Source: Thiofilum flexile DSM 14609 (GTDB taxonomy: Bacteria; Pseudomonadota; Gammaproteobacteria; Thiotrichales; Thiotrichaceae). Taken from it: DNA of 64,000 nt. The DNA is taken from contig NZ_KB904817.1 in assembly GCF_000380185.1 (NCBI RefSeq), positions 69,126-133,125 on the forward strand, read 5' to 3'. The notes below the pieces were generated by a model. That model saw only the letters and a list, made by a program, of their open reading frames with translations. It searched no databases and was not told where the DNA came from. Both the position numbers and the translations under genes were made by a program. Positions 26,609-36,896 of the stretch are shown here, piece after piece (position 1 is the stretch's first letter; every line of letters begins with the position of its first letter).

Positions 26609-27784
26609 TTATGATTGCACACGCCCTTTGGCGCTAATGAGTGTTTCACGTAATTCTTTTTCCATGAGTTTAAGCTCGGTTTCGGCTTTAGCACGCATGG
26701 TTTTACCTTCATCAGCGATACGTAGTGAGTCGTTAATAGTATCAATTAAGGATTGATTCGCCTTCTTGACAGACTCAATATCAAATACACCGCGCTCCAT
26801 TTGTTTACGGGTTTCAGCATTCCCCATACGTAAGGTTTCGGCATTTTTTTCTAATAATTCATTAGTCAAATCACCCGCCCGTTTGACCACTTCCGCTGCG
26901 TCTGCCATACGGAAAATAGTGACCGCCTGAGCCAATTGATTTTTCCACAATGGCACGGTATTAATTAGCGTAGAATTAATCTTATTAATTAAGGTTTTAT
27001 CATTTTCTTGGACAAGGCGAATACTTGGTAGGCTTTGCATCGCGACTTGGCGCGTGAGGCGTAAGTCATGTACTCGGCGCTCTAAATCATCCCGCGCACT
27101 GCGTAAATCACGCAATTGCTGCGCCATGACCATATCCTCTTTGGCAGCTTCCACTTGAGCAACCATGGCAGGGATTTCTTCTTGATCTAGGCGGCGTAAT
27201 TTTTCTTCACCGGCTGCAATATACACTTCTAATTTATGGAAGAAATCCAGATTAGCCTCATAGAGCTTGTCGAGGGTCACAATGTCGGTCAGAAGCTGGG
27301 TTTTATGTCCTTCCATTTCATCAGTAATGGTATCGATTTGCTTACGCACATCTTCATATTTACCTAAAAACTGTACGACAGGTTTGGCTTTACCCAGCAG
27401 TTTATCCCACCAACTGAGCTGACGATTTGGATTGAGTGCATCAATATCAAAGCCCTTAATTGCCGTGACCATATTATTGAGCGAGGCACCGGCAATACCG
27501 ACATCTTTATTTTTCACACCTTCAAGCATTTTTTCTGAAATAGCATTCATCTGCTCTTGGGTTTTGGTGCCGAACATCATAATACTACCGCGATCATGCA
27601 TATCGAGTTCTTGAATGATGCTGTCAATAGCCCGCTTTTTGGCTTCATCGACTTGGTTATAAACCACGATTTCTGCTGTAACTTCGGGGAGTGGCTCTGT
27701 ACCCGGAATAATAGCGGGTAAGGTTTGGGTTTGTACCTGTGTAGGGAGGGTAGAGGTGGGAGTAGCAGTTTGAAGTTGGCTCAT
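26609..27784 (-). CDS. TelA-family toxic anion resistance protein
   Basis: 391 residues, almost entirely helical and charged, with the TelA/KlaA order: SIIQELDMHDRGSIMMFGTKTQEQM near residue 50, GLLGKAKPVVQFLGKYEDVRKQID-like block near 125, and VPLWKNQLAQAVTIFRMADAAEVV near 280. The family was named from tellurite resistance but many members act in general envelope stress. The XpaC-like gene lies upstream and SPFH and zinc-ribbon genes downstream; the XpaC-TelA pair is also known in Bacillus (xpaC-yaaN). AGGA precedes the start. Confidence 0.88.
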   Translation of the reverse strand: MSQLQTATPTSTLPTQVQTQTLPAIIPGTEPLPEVTAEIVVYNQVDEAKKRAIDSIIQELDMHDRGSIMMFGTKTQEQMNAISEKMLEGVKNKDVGIAGASLNNMVTAIKGFDIDALNPNRQLSWWDKLLGKAKPVVQFLGKYEDVRKQIDTITDEMEGHKTQLLTDIVTLDKLYEANLDFFHKLEVYIAAGEEKLRRLDQEEIPAMVAQVEAAKEDMVMAQQLRDLRSARDDLERRVHDLRLTRQVAMQSLPSIRLVQENDKTLINKINSTLINTVPLWKNQLAQAVTIFRMADAAEVVKRAGDLTNELLEKNAETLRMGNAETRKQMERGVFDIESVKKANQSLIDTINDSLRIADEGKTMRAKAETELKLMEKELRETLISAKGRVQS

Positions 27785-27807
27785 GGAAAATATCCTAGCA
27801 ATGATAA

Positions 27808-28653
27808 TTAAATGACAGTTTCACGTTTGAGTTGTTGATTCAGTACCTCGATTTGCACATCAAGATCAAAGGTATTGTTTTCTAATAACTTAGTTTTTTG
27901 TTCGGCAAAGGTCTGCTCTATGGAGTCTAGCACTTTGCCAAAATCCGTGTCTAAAGCAAGGGGAGTCGCTCCCGCTTTTGCAGTCTTAGCATAGGTTTCA
28001 GCCACCCGCTGTGTACCGTCCAAATAAACTTTTAAAAATTTACGTGCTTGGGAGAGACGGGTCGGATCATCTTCAATGGTAGTCAGAATATCACGCGCTT
28101 GCTGGGTAATATTTTGGAGGCGATTTCGATAATCGGGGTTAGTAATGCCAGTGCGAGCCGTATCAATCGCTTTGATTTTCACCTCAGCCGCTTCTAGTGC
28201 ATTCAGGACTTCATCGAGCGATACACTCAAGGATGAAAAGGCATTTTTATCCCGCCGTGGGTCTAGACCGTAGTAGAGCGCAAAGCCTAATAAGGCAGCG
28301 ACCGCAAATAAGATAGCAGCGGCTATACCATAGCCAGTACTTAGCCATGCTAGTAAGCCAGTGGTAATAGAAATGATGAGAGCAGCAATAGTCTTATAAG
28401 GTGTTTTAGGGGCACGGGCGAGTTTACGCTTTTCATATTCGCCCTCTAATTTAAAACCTTGCCGTGCAATGCTAGCAGCAATCATATAGGCCGCAAAAGC
28501 ACCACCTGAGACGAGAGTTTGGGTCACTTGCCCGCCACTCAGACTAATTAAAGCACTGATTAAGCTAGGAATAGGCAATAGGTAAAGTAAAATACCCTTA
28601 ATACCATATCTGACATCATGAGCAGTGGGCGTATAACGTTGGGCTTTAGACAT
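27808..28653 (-). CDS. XpaC-like membrane protein
   Basis: 281 residues. Hydrophobic segments at about 20-40, 47-62 and 88-128 anchor the protein; the C-terminal 140 residues are helical and cytoplasmic, with ARKFLKVYLDGTQRVAETYAK, the signature of the family annotated as 5-bromo-4-chloroindolyl phosphate hydrolysis protein XpaC. That enzyme name is historical and should not be read as a proven activity. It has a poor Shine-Dalgarno sequence and begins 10 bases after the stop of a 38-codon frame, which suggests translational coupling to that small gene. Confidence 0.75.
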   Translation of the reverse strand: MSKAQRYTPTAHDVRYGIKGILLYLLPIPSLISALISLSGGQVTQTLVSGGAFAAYMIAASIARQGFKLEGEYEKRKLARAPKTPYKTIAALIISITTGLLAWLSTGYGIAAAILFAVAALLGFALYYGLDPRRDKNAFSSLSVSLDEVLNALEAAEVKIKAIDTARTGITNPDYRNRLQNITQQARDILTTIEDDPTRLSQARKFLKVYLDGTQRVAETYAKTAKAGATPLALDTDFGKVLDSIEQTFAEQKTKLLENNTFDLDVQIEVLNQQLKRETVI

Positions 28654-28663
28654 AGTAGGAGTC

Positions 28664-28780
28664 TCAACTAAAAAAGGCGGTCAATGTTTTTCCGAGACTA
28701 TGATAGATCGTAGCGATATTTACCATGCCAATACTAACAAGAAGTAGAATAAAACCTACCGTTTTACGTATATATGCCAT
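28664..28780 (-). CDS. 38-residue hydrophobic membrane peptide heading the TelA operon
   Basis: A reading frame from ATG at 28780 to TGA at 28664. It begins MAYIRKTVG, then a single hydrophobic stretch FILLLVSIGMVNIATIY, and ends KTLTAFFS. AAGGA lies a few bases before the ATG. A basic N-terminus followed by one membrane span and a 10-base gap to the XpaC-like gene make it a credible small protein that routine gene finding would skip. No family recognised. Confidence 0.55.
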   Translation of the reverse strand: MAYIRKTVGFILLLVSIGMVNIATIYHSLGKTLTAFFS

Positions 28781-28918
28781 AAGTTCAGTCCTTCATACCT
28801 TATCGATTATTAATAGACGGTGGCCCGAAATATTTCCGGTATTATCTCATAGTATCGAATTTTGAAAAGAGCAAACGTAATCTACTGAAATCGTGTGTAA
28901 TGAATGGGTATTGCTTAG

Positions 28919-28947
28919 AAAAAAAAGCGCGGACTAAAAAGTCCGCG
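28919..28947 (-). terminator. Minus-oriented intrinsic terminator with no visible gene upstream
   Basis: CGCGGACT at 28928-28935 pairs perfectly with AGTCCGCG at 28940-28947. The run of A at 28919-28926 becomes a U tract on the minus strand, so it would end a minus-strand transcript coming from above 28950. No convincing gene lies there. Confidence 0.65.
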
Positions 28948-29410
28948 TGCTTTGCGAAGGTGACTCAAAAATACCAGACCTATTACGATCTGGAACACGA
29001 AAGGCCGAATCCCCTGTTTGTCCGCCCCGTTTCGTGCAGAACGACAAATCAACAGTCTTTCCCAGACGACCATCGATTCTCGCTCTTTCCTCTCAACCAT
29101 TCCCAACAGCCAGCTCCCCAATAATAAACGGCCGGCAGGTTAGGAGGCCAAGAGTATCAACCTCAGCGCGCGTCATTCTGAATCCTCTAAGCCATTGAGT
29201 GTCAGAACGGCATGCAACTTATTGTTATATTCTAGACTTTCATGACGACGGAACCACTACCACAAACCCCAATTTATTCGTGATCCCTGCTGAAGTTATG
29301 ATCATTCTAGCAAGTGCCACTGAATCAGACCTGAACTATAAAAAGCTTTTTCGGTTATGTTTCTTATCGCAAATAATTCTTTCTTATTTAGCTTAATTGT
29401 CAATACGGGG

Positions 29411-29438
29411 CTTGAATTAAGAAAAAATAGCCCCATAT
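29411..29438 (+). promoter_or_regulatory. Sigma32-type heat-shock promoter of grpE
   Basis: CTTGAAT at 29411-29417 and CCCCATAT at 29431-29438 with a 13-base spacer. The -10 element matches the CCCCATNT consensus fully. The predicted leader to the grpE ATG at 29493 is about 45-50 bases. Confidence 0.85.
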
Positions 29439-29492
29439 GATCGACATTCATTAAATAACCAAACCCTATCAGTAGCAGATGGAGAGGGACAC

Positions 29493-30104
29493 ATGACTCA
29501 AAGCAATGAAGCGAAAGGTAATCCTGAGGACATTTTAAAAACGGCTCAGTTTGAAGGGATGGATGGGACAGTAAAAGTGCAAGCTAATCAAACCGAAACC
29601 CATGATATTGAAACCGATAGCGGCACTCTTGAGAATAATGCTGAAACTATCAGTGCCTTATCTCAACAATTAGAAGCAGCTAATGCCCAGATTGCAACCG
29701 AGCAAGATACCGTTTTACGTCTACAGGCTGAAATGGACAATATGCGCCGTCGTAATGATAAGCAAGTTGAGGATGCGCATAAATATGCAGTACAACGTTT
29801 TGTAGAGGGTTTACTACCTGTACTAGATAGCCTTGAAAGTGGCATGCAGGTCAGTGGTGATTTAAATAGTATTCGTGAAGGCATGCAGCTCACGCTGAAA
29901 CAATTTGAAGATACCTTAGGGCGTTTCAACGTTGAAGCGATTAATCCTGTCGGGCAACCCTTTAACCCAGAACAACATCAAGCGGTAAGTGCCCTTAATA
30001 GCCCTAATCATAGTAATGATACTGTGGTCAATGTGTTCCAAAAGGGCTATAGCCTTAATGGACGGGTGGTGCGTCCGGCGATGGTACAAGTTTGCAAAAA
30101 ATAA
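29493..30104 (+). CDS. grpE: Nucleotide exchange factor GrpE
   Basis: Releases ADP from DnaK as a dimer. 203 residues: an acidic disordered start, a long dimerising coiled coil (about 48-95, ISALSQQLEAANAQI and RLQAEMDNMRRRNDKQVEDAHKYA), a four-helix region (FVEGLLPVLDSLESGM), and the beta domain with EAINPVGQPFNPEQHQAVS and the closing NGRVVRPAMVQV. It is transcribed from its own sigma32-type promoter, 99 bases before dnaK, which has a second one. GAGAGGGACAC lies before the ATG. Confidence 0.97.
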   Translation: MTQSNEAKGNPEDILKTAQFEGMDGTVKVQANQTETHDIETDSGTLENNAETISALSQQLEAANAQIATEQDTVLRLQAEMDNMRRRNDKQVEDAHKYAVQRFVEGLLPVLDSLESGMQVSGDLNSIREGMQLTLKQFEDTLGRFNVEAINPVGQPFNPEQHQAVSALNSPNHSNDTVVNVFQKGYSLNGRVVRPAMVQVCKK

Positions 30105-30114
30105 CTAAAAAACT

Positions 30115-30141
30115 CTTGAAAAGGACGAAGTTGTCCATAAT
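30115..30141 (+). promoter_or_regulatory. Sigma32-type heat-shock promoter of dnaK
   Basis: CTTGAAA at 30115-30121 and CCATAAT at 30135-30141, 13 bases apart. The -35 match is exact. It lies in the 98-base gap between grpE and dnaK, so dnaK can be expressed both from here and by readthrough from grpE. Confidence 0.8.
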
Positions 30142-30202
30142 TTAGAGTTCAGTTAAGACAAGCGTATAGCGCTTAAACCAAATTTAGCGAATGGAGATTC
30201 AT

Positions 30203-32128
30203 ATGGGTAAGATTATTGGAATTGACTTAGGTACTACAAACTCTTGCGTGGCTGTCATGGAAGGCGGTAATCCACGCGTGATTGAAAACTCTGAAGGGGA
30301 TCGTACTACTCCCTCGATTGTAGCCTTTGTTCCTAATAGTGATGAAGTATTAGTAGGGCAGACTGCAAAACGCCAAGCAGTGACTAACCCGATGAATACA
30401 CTGTATGCGATTAAACGTTTAATTGGACGCCGCTTTAATGAAGAGGCGGTACAAAAAGATATTAATTTAGTACCTTATCAAATCGTTAAGGCCGATAATG
30501 GCGATGCATGGGTTGAAGCAGTAGGCAAGCGTATGGCACCTCCTGAAGTATCTGCTCGTGTATTGATGAAAATGAAGAAAACGGCTGAAGATTATTTAGG
30601 TGAGCCAGTGACTGAAGCGGTTATTACCGTACCTGCTTACTTTAATGACTCACAACGTCAAGCCACTAAAGACGCGGGTCGTATCGCGGGCTTAGAAGTC
30701 AAACGTATTATTAATGAGCCAACTGCCGCAGCACTGGCTTATGGTCTAGATAAGGTAACAGGGGATCGCAAAATTGCGGTCTATGACCTTGGTGGTGGTA
30801 CTTTCGACGTTTCTATTATTGAAATTGTCGATGTCGATGGCGAAAAACAATTTGAAGTATTATCGACCAATGGGGATACCTTCCTTGGTGGTGAAGACTT
30901 CGATATGAAACTGATTAACTACCTCGTTGATGAGTTCAAAAAGTCTACGGGTGTGGATTTAAAAGGTGATCCATTAGCGATGCAGCGTCTGAAAGATGCG
31001 GCTGAAAAAGCGAAAATTGAATTATCCTCTGCTCAGCAAACCGACGTGAATCTGCCTTATATTACGGCTGATGCGTCTGGTCCTAAACACATGAACATTA
31101 AAGTGACTCGTGCCAAATTAGAGTCATTAGTCGATGATTTAATTCAACGTACTATCGAGCCTTGCAAAATTGCCCTGAAAGATGCCGGCTTAAGCGTATC
31201 ACAGATTCAAGATGTGATCTTAGTCGGTGGTCAAACTCGTATGCCTAAAGTCCAAGAAGCGGTGAAAAACTTCTTTGGCAAAGAGCCACGTAAAGACGTA
31301 AACCCTGACGAAGCGGTTGCAGTCGGTGCTGCGATTCAAGGTGGGGTATTAGGTGGTACAGTTAAAGACGTACTGTTATTAGATGTTACACCTCTATCCT
31401 TAGGGATTGAAACCCTAGGCGGTGTGATGACTAAGCTGATTGAGAAAAACACTACGATTCCAACCAAAGCGAATCAAGTATTCTCAACCGCTGATGACAA
31501 TCAAACCGCTGTTACCGTGCATGTATTGCAAGGTGAACGTCAAATGGCTCGCGACAATAAATCATTAGGCCGTTTTGACCTACAAGACATTCCACCTGCA
31601 GCACGTGGTATGCCACAAATCGAAGTGACCTTTGATATTGACGCGAACGGTATTTTGAATGTAACCGCTAAAGACAAGGCTACTGGTAAACAACAAAATA
31701 TCGTGATTAAAGCGTCTTCTGGTTTGTCTGATGATGAAATTCAACGCATGGTGAAAGATGCAGAAGCTCACGCAGAAGAAGATCGTAAACAACGTGAACT
31801 CGTCGATGTACGTAACCAAGCCGATAGCATGGTACATGCGACCGAAAAATCACTGAAAGACTATGGTGATAAAGTCTCTCCGGCAGATCGTGCTGAGATT
31901 GAATCAAAATTAGGTGATCTTAGAACAGCACTGAAAGGTGATAATAAAGATGTTATCACGGCTAAAACCGATGCAGTTGCTGAAGCCTCTGGTAAGCTAA
32001 TGCAAAAAATGGCTCAAGGTGGAGCAGACGCACAAGGTACAGCCGGTGGTTCATCAACTAACCAAAACGCTAATCGTGGCGGTGATGATGATGTTGTTGA
32101 TGCCGAGTTTGAAGAAGTTAAAAAGTAA
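30203..32128 (+). CDS. dnaK: Hsp70 chaperone DnaK
   Basis: ATP-driven chaperone, 641 residues. The start [21 protein letters not shown] holds the phosphate-1 loop. [29 protein letters not shown] and [14 protein letters not shown] complete the Hsp70 signatures, and the C-terminus ends [14 protein letters not shown] as in proteobacterial DnaK. I chose ATG 30203 over 30191 because GGAG lies seven bases before it and the family starts with this Met. A palindromic repeat overlaps the stop codon region, and a strong hairpin separates the gene from dnaJ. Confidence 0.98.
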   Translation: MGKIIGIDLGTTNSCVAVMEGGNPRVIENSEGDRTTPSIVAFVPNSDEVLVGQTAKRQAVTNPMNTLYAIKRLIGRRFNEEAVQKDINLVPYQIVKADNGDAWVEAVGKRMAPPEVSARVLMKMKKTAEDYLGEPVTEAVITVPAYFNDSQRQATKDAGRIAGLEVKRIINEPTAAALAYGLDKVTGDRKIAVYDLGGGTFDVSIIEIVDVDGEKQFEVLSTNGDTFLGGEDFDMKLINYLVDEFKKSTGVDLKGDPLAMQRLKDAAEKAKIELSSAQQTDVNLPYITADASGPKHMNIKVTRAKLESLVDDLIQRTIEPCKIALKDAGLSVSQIQDVILVGGQTRMPKVQEAVKNFFGKEPRKDVNPDEAVAVGAAIQGGVLGGTVKDVLLLDVTPLSLGIETLGGVMTKLIEKNTTIPTKANQVFSTADDNQTAVTVHVLQGERQMARDNKSLGRFDLQDIPPAARGMPQIEVTFDIDANGILNVTAKDKATGKQQNIVIKASSGLSDDEIQRMVKDAEAHAEEDRKQRELVDVRNQADSMVHATEKSLKDYGDKVSPADRAEIESKLGDLRTALKGDNKDVITAKTDAVAEASGKLMQKMAQGGADAQGTAGGSSTNQNANRGGDDDVVDAEFEEVKK

Positions 32129-32193
32129 TTGAGTGAGTACAAGCTAACTAGCAACCTAGAAGTCATCGGATGTTTCTAAAACGATTACTTTTT
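32120..32193. repeat. Diverged copy of the palindromic dispersed repeat after dnaK
   Basis: AAAAAGTAAT at 32120-32129, overlapping the dnaK stop codon, pairs exactly with ATTACTTTTT at 32184-32193. Inside, TGTTTCT recalls the same word in the full repeat at 53209-53314. The outer arms match that repeat apart from one base. It may act as the dnaK terminator. Confidence 0.5.
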
Positions 32194-32224
32194 ATCGAGC
32201 GCCTAGCTTGCAACACTAAAGTGA

Positions 32225-32256
32225 CAGGTGCAGTAGTTTACCCACTACTGCACCTG
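32225..32256 (+). terminator. Perfect 13-bp hairpin between dnaK and dnaJ
   Basis: CAGGTGCAGTAGT at 32225-32237 is exactly complementary to 32244-32256, with a 6-base loop, followed by ATTTTATATT. It is a likely partial terminator that lowers dnaJ expression relative to dnaK. I see no separate sigma32-type promoter for dnaJ. Confidence 0.7.
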
Positions 32257-32281
32257 ATTTTATATTGAGCGGGAAAAAGTC

Positions 32282-33442
32282 ATGTCCAAGCGGGATTACT
32301 ACGAAGTATTAGGGGTTTCTAAAACGATTAGCGACTCTGAGTTAAAAATTACCTACCGGCGTTTGGCTATGAAATATCACCCTGACCGTAATCCGGGTGA
32401 TGCTGAGTCAGAGGCAAAGTTTAAAGAATGCAAAGAAGCTTATGAGGTCTTATCTGATCCGAATAAGCGAGCTGTGTATGATCAATATGGTCATGAGGGC
32501 ATCAATGCTTCTGCTGGCAGTAGTGGGCGTAGTGGTGGCGGATTTGGGGACATATTCGATGATATGTTCGGCGATATTTTTGGCGGTGGACGTCGTAGTG
32601 GTAATCGCGCTTATCGGGGCAGTGATTTACAGTACAACTTAGAGCTGAGCTTGGAGGAAGCCGTTTTCGGTACTTCGGTTGATATTCGGATTTCGAGTTT
32701 ACAAAACTGTGAGACGTGTCATGGCACGGGCGCTAAAAAAGGTACTCACCCGCAAACCTGCTCTACCTGTCATGGGCAGGGGCAAATTCGTTTACAACAG
32801 GGATTTTTCTCTGTGCAGCAAACCTGTCCACAATGTCGCGGGACAGGGAAAATTATTCCCGATCCTTGCCCTGATTGTCATGGTCAAGGCCGTACTGAAA
32901 CCCAAAGAACCCTATCCGTTAAAATCCCTATGGGCGTTGATACCGGCGACCGTATTCGCTTAAGTGGTGAGGGTGAGGCGGGTATGAATGGTGGGCCTGC
33001 GGGCGATTTATATGTACAGATTTATATTAAAGCGCATGAACTCTTCACCCGTGAAGGCGATAACTTATATTGCGAAGTCCCCATTCGTTTTACTACAGCC
33101 GCATTAGGGGGCGAGTTAGAAGTACCGAGTTTAGAAGGTACAGTTAATCTCAAAATCCCAGCAGAAACCCAAACGGGTAAGAAATTCCGTTTGCGCGGTA
33201 AGGGTGTTAAATCAGTACGCAGTGCAACGGTGGGGGATTTGATTTGCTCCGTTGTGGTAGAAACGCCTGTGAATCTCACCAAACGCCAGCGTGAGCTATT
33301 GGATGAGTTAGCAATAACCATGGATGAGGGGGGGCAGCGCCATAGTCCACAGGAGCATAGTTGGGTAGATAAAGCAAAAACCTTCTTTGAAGATGTAAAA
33401 GATTGGTTCGATGCCGAAAAATCAGGTAAAAAGCCAGAGTAA
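32282..33442 (+). CDS. dnaJ: Hsp40 co-chaperone DnaJ
   Basis: Stimulates the DnaK ATPase and delivers substrates. 386 residues: J domain with [10 protein letters not shown] (about 32-41), a Gly/Phe-rich linker (about 75-115), a zinc-binding region with all four CxxCxGxG motifs ([32 protein letters not shown]), then the two substrate-binding beta domains. It follows dnaK across two hairpins. The C-terminal tail rich in Lys and Asp is slightly longer than in E. coli. Confidence 0.97.
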   Translation: MSKRDYYEVLGVSKTISDSELKITYRRLAMKYHPDRNPGDAESEAKFKECKEAYEVLSDPNKRAVYDQYGHEGINASAGSSGRSGGGFGDIFDDMFGDIFGGGRRSGNRAYRGSDLQYNLELSLEEAVFGTSVDIRISSLQNCETCHGTGAKKGTHPQTCSTCHGQGQIRLQQGFFSVQQTCPQCRGTGKIIPDPCPDCHGQGRTETQRTLSVKIPMGVDTGDRIRLSGEGEAGMNGGPAGDLYVQIYIKAHELFTREGDNLYCEVPIRFTTAALGGELEVPSLEGTVNLKIPAETQTGKKFRLRGKGVKSVRSATVGDLICSVVVETPVNLTKRQRELLDELAITMDEGGQRHSPQEHSWVDKAKTFFEDVKDWFDAEKSGKKPE

Positions 33443-33455
33443 GCAAGCGAATTAA

Positions 33456-34273
<818 letters not shown>

Positions 34274-34274
<1 letters not shown>

Positions 34275-34954
34275 TGGATAATAAAACGACTACTCCCGTT
34301 AAAATTTGGGATATACCGATTCGCGTCTTTCATTGGCTGATTGTGGCAGCTATGGCGTTTTTATGGTGGTCGGGTGAAACCGGCGGTTTTGCTATGGAAT
34401 GGCATATGTTAGTAGGGGTTGTTGTCCTTGCTTTAGTGCTATTCCGTCTCGTATGGGGCTTTATTGGAAGCGATACCGCGCGTTTTAGCCAATTCCTTAA
34501 GTCACCTATGGCGGCAATTCATCATTTACTAGAGTTACCTCGGCGTACCACGGCTTATCATGCAGGGCATAATGCCTTAGGAGGATGGGTGGTCGTGGTG
34601 ATTTTAGGTTTATTATTAGTACAGACGATTACGGGCTTATTTGCGACCGATGATATCTTGGTTGATGGGCCTTTACGTTCCTTAGTGAGTTCTAGTACGG
34701 CTGAGACCTTAACTAGTGTGCATCGTTTGGTGTTTAATTTATTGTTATTAGTTGCCTCGGTGCATATAGCGGCGGTGTTATTTTATTACTTCTATAAACA
34801 CACTAATTTGATTAAGGCGATGGTATTAGGTAGTGCTGATTGGCCTGCTGATCAATCTAAACCGATGTTGGTCTTTAAAAGTACAGCATTAGGATTAGGT
34901 GTGATGGTGGCGTGTTATGCTGTGGTACGAGTGGTATTAATGTTATTACACTAA
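34274..34954 (+). CDS. Cytochrome b561 family membrane protein
   Basis: 226 residues with four transmembrane helices. It matches the di-haem b561 group that serves as an electron carrier for soluble c-type cytochromes: VKIWDIPIRVFHWLIVAAM with a haem-ligand His near residue 20, EWHMLVGVVVLALVLFRLVWGFIG, AHNALGGW, and SVHRLVFNLLLLVASVHIAAV with a further pair of His. A convergent gene encodes a cytochrome c', which could be its redox partner; this is inferred. It is translationally coupled to dapB, an odd pairing. Confidence 0.88.
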
Positions 34955-34961
34955 GATCAAA

Positions 34962-34988
34962 AAGTCCCCTTCGCTATGAAGGGGACTT
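34962..34988 (-). terminator. Terminator of the cytochrome c' gene
   Basis: AAGTCCCCTTC at 34962-34972 pairs exactly with GAAGGGGACTT at 34978-34988 across GCTAT. The A run just before it gives a U tract on the minus strand, so it chiefly ends the cytochrome c' transcript, and it may also stop the convergent cytochrome b561 transcript. Confidence 0.85.
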
Positions 34989-35011
34989 GCTAACTCAATG
35001 AGTTTAACTCA

Positions 35012-35479
35012 TTAGTCTTCACGATATTCTTTATGGCAAGCTTTGCAAGTTTCAGCTACTTTACCAAATACGGGTTTAATCTGTTCCATATCACCCGTAT
35101 CGGCAGCTTTCACTAAATTAGCGGCTTCAACCTGAAAGGCTTCTAACTTAGATTTGAAGCCCTCTGGGTCTGTCCAAATATTAGGTTTCGCTTCGCTATC
35201 GTCCGTTATGCTGTCTTTTAATTCAAAACCACGGCCTACAATTTGGCTCATCATCGCGACGACTTCAGCGTCCTTTTTGAATTCGCCAGCATTAAATTCT
35301 GTTGCGCCCTTCACCATAGCGCCCATACGCCCAAAATGAGTTTTGGTGATGGTGTACGCTCCTTGGCGATATTCAACGGCGGCCTCTGCGGGTGATTCCT
35401 CTGCATAAACAGCGCTAGATAGTCCCAATATAGCAGCAGCTAAAGTTAGCGGGAGAATCATTTTTTTTAACATACTCAT
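35012..35479 (-). CDS. Cytochrome c' family (class II) periplasmic cytochrome
   Basis: 155 residues with a signal peptide (1-26, cleaved after VYA before EESPAEA). The mature protein is an all-helical four-helix bundle with one haem site, CKACHKEYR, near the C-terminus, as in class II cytochromes c' and c556. VEYRQGAYTITKTHFGRMGAMV near the start contains the Met or Leu axial region. Possible roles are electron transfer or nitric oxide binding. It converges with the cytochrome b561 gene. Confidence 0.9.
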   Translation of the reverse strand: MSMLKKMILPLTLAAAILGLSSAVYAEESPAEAAVEYRQGAYTITKTHFGRMGAMVKGATEFNAGEFKKDAEVVAMMSQIVGRGFELKDSITDDSEAKPNIWTDPEGFKSKLEAFQVEAANLVKAADTGDMEQIKPVFGKVAETCKACHKEYRED

Positions 35480-35717
35480 TGGCTCCTTGTTTTATAGGTA
35501 GGTTACATTCACATAAATTGAACAACCCAGCTAAATAGTGGCAAATGTTATGCAGACCTGCAACTCAAACTTTCAGGCGAGAGTTTATACTTTAGGCTGC
35601 CTTAAAGTGCGAACACAGAGTATGATGTTGGGCAGTGAGCTAAGTATTAGCACTAGTAATTCAGGATCAGCGCTGGGTAAGCGTTGAGTATTTTTATAGT
35701 TTTATGACGATTTGAGT

Positions 35718-36821
35718 ATGTCTGGAAATACATTTGGAAAATTATTCACGGTCACGTCCTTTGGTGAGAGTCATGGCCCTGCCATTGGCTGCATTGTTGA
35801 TGGCTGTCCCCCCGGATTAGTATTAAATGAAGAGGATTTACAACGGGACTTAGATCGTCGCAAGCCGGGTCAAAGCCGCCACACCACACAACGCCGCGAA
35901 GGGGATCAGGTACAAATCTTATCGGGCTTGTTTAAAGGCGTTACAACCGGCACACCGATTGCCCTGATCATCAATAATGAAGATCAGCGCTCTAAAGATT
36001 ACAGCGATATTATGGATAAATTTCGCCCCGGACATGCGGATTACACTTATTACAAAAAATATGGCATACGCGATTATCGTGGCGGCGGGCGCTCCTCTGC
36101 TCGTGAAACAGCCGCGCGCGTTGCAGCCGGTGGGATTGCGAAGAAATACCTATCTGAACTGTATGGGATTGAGGTTCGAGGCTATTTAGCACAATTAGGG
36201 TCGATTGAGATTGGATTTGATGACTTTGATTGGGAAGAAACCAATCGCAATCCTTTCTTTAGTCCGAGCGCTAAAGCGGTTCCTGCCATGGAGCAATACA
36301 TGGATGAGATTCGCAAAGAGGGGAATTCGGTAGGAGCCTTACTGACTATCGTGGCACAAAACGTACCGCCCGGTTGGGGTGAGCCGGTATTTGATCGTTT
36401 AGATGCCGATATTGCCCATGCCATGATGAGCATTAATGCGGCTAAAGGGGTGGAGATTGGGGCAGGTTTCCATGCTGTGATGCAAAAGGGCACCGAGCAC
36501 CGTGATGAAATGACACCGACCGGCTTTTTAAGTAATCATGCAGGTGGCATTTTAGGTGGGATTTCGACCGGGCAAGACATTTTAGTGAATGTGGCCTTTA
36601 AGCCGACCTCTAGTCTACGGATTCCGGGGCGCACTATTAATCTACAAAATGAGCCAGTAGAGGTGGTTACCACCGGACGCCATGATCCTTGTGTTGGTAT
36701 TCGTGCCACGCCTATTTGCGAGGCTATGCTGGCGCTAACTTTAATGGATCATCTCATGCGTCATCGGGCACAAAATTTATATGTTGAAACCGATTTGCCC
36801 GATATTCCACCAGGTGTTTAA
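35718..36821 (+). CDS. aroC: Chorismate synthase
   Basis: Makes chorismate from EPSP with reduced FMN. 367 residues from the ATG at 35718 ([20 protein letters not shown], as in E. coli); a TTG at 35712 is less likely. Signatures [38 protein letters not shown] and GGISTGQDI are intact, and [20 protein letters not shown] is near the end. A weak imperfect hairpin follows (ACTAAGC / GCTTAGT around 36838-36866). The gene stands alone with birA downstream. Confidence 0.97.
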   Translation: MSGNTFGKLFTVTSFGESHGPAIGCIVDGCPPGLVLNEEDLQRDLDRRKPGQSRHTTQRREGDQVQILSGLFKGVTTGTPIALIINNEDQRSKDYSDIMDKFRPGHADYTYYKKYGIRDYRGGGRSSARETAARVAAGGIAKKYLSELYGIEVRGYLAQLGSIEIGFDDFDWEETNRNPFFSPSAKAVPAMEQYMDEIRKEGNSVGALLTIVAQNVPPGWGEPVFDRLDADIAHAMMSINAAKGVEIGAGFHAVMQKGTEHRDEMTPTGFLSNHAGGILGGISTGQDILVNVAFKPTSSLRIPGRTINLQNEPVEVVTTGRHDPCVGIRATPICEAMLALTLMDHLMRHRAQNLYVETDLPDIPPGV

Positions 36822-36896
36822 GCCAATAAGATACTAGACTAAGCGAGGCAATCGTGTCTTGCTTAGTTTACAGTGTTTATCTCGATTGAAAGGGTG

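Larger units (their letters stand above)
28781..29492. other. 712-bp stretch without a recognisable gene
   Basis: Between the TelA operon and grpE. It contains short frames on both strands (for example 28947-29198 and 28915-29121), none with a homologue I recognise or a good ribosome binding site. The middle (about 28960-29230) is richer in GC than its flanks. A minus-oriented terminator sits at 28919-28947 and the grpE promoter at 29411-29438. A non-coding RNA on the minus strand or the remains of a decayed element would both fit. Confidence 0.4.

Noticed and set aside
28915..29396. Several short frames in the gap before grpE
   Set aside because: No ribosome binding site, no recognisable family and overlapping frames on both strands.
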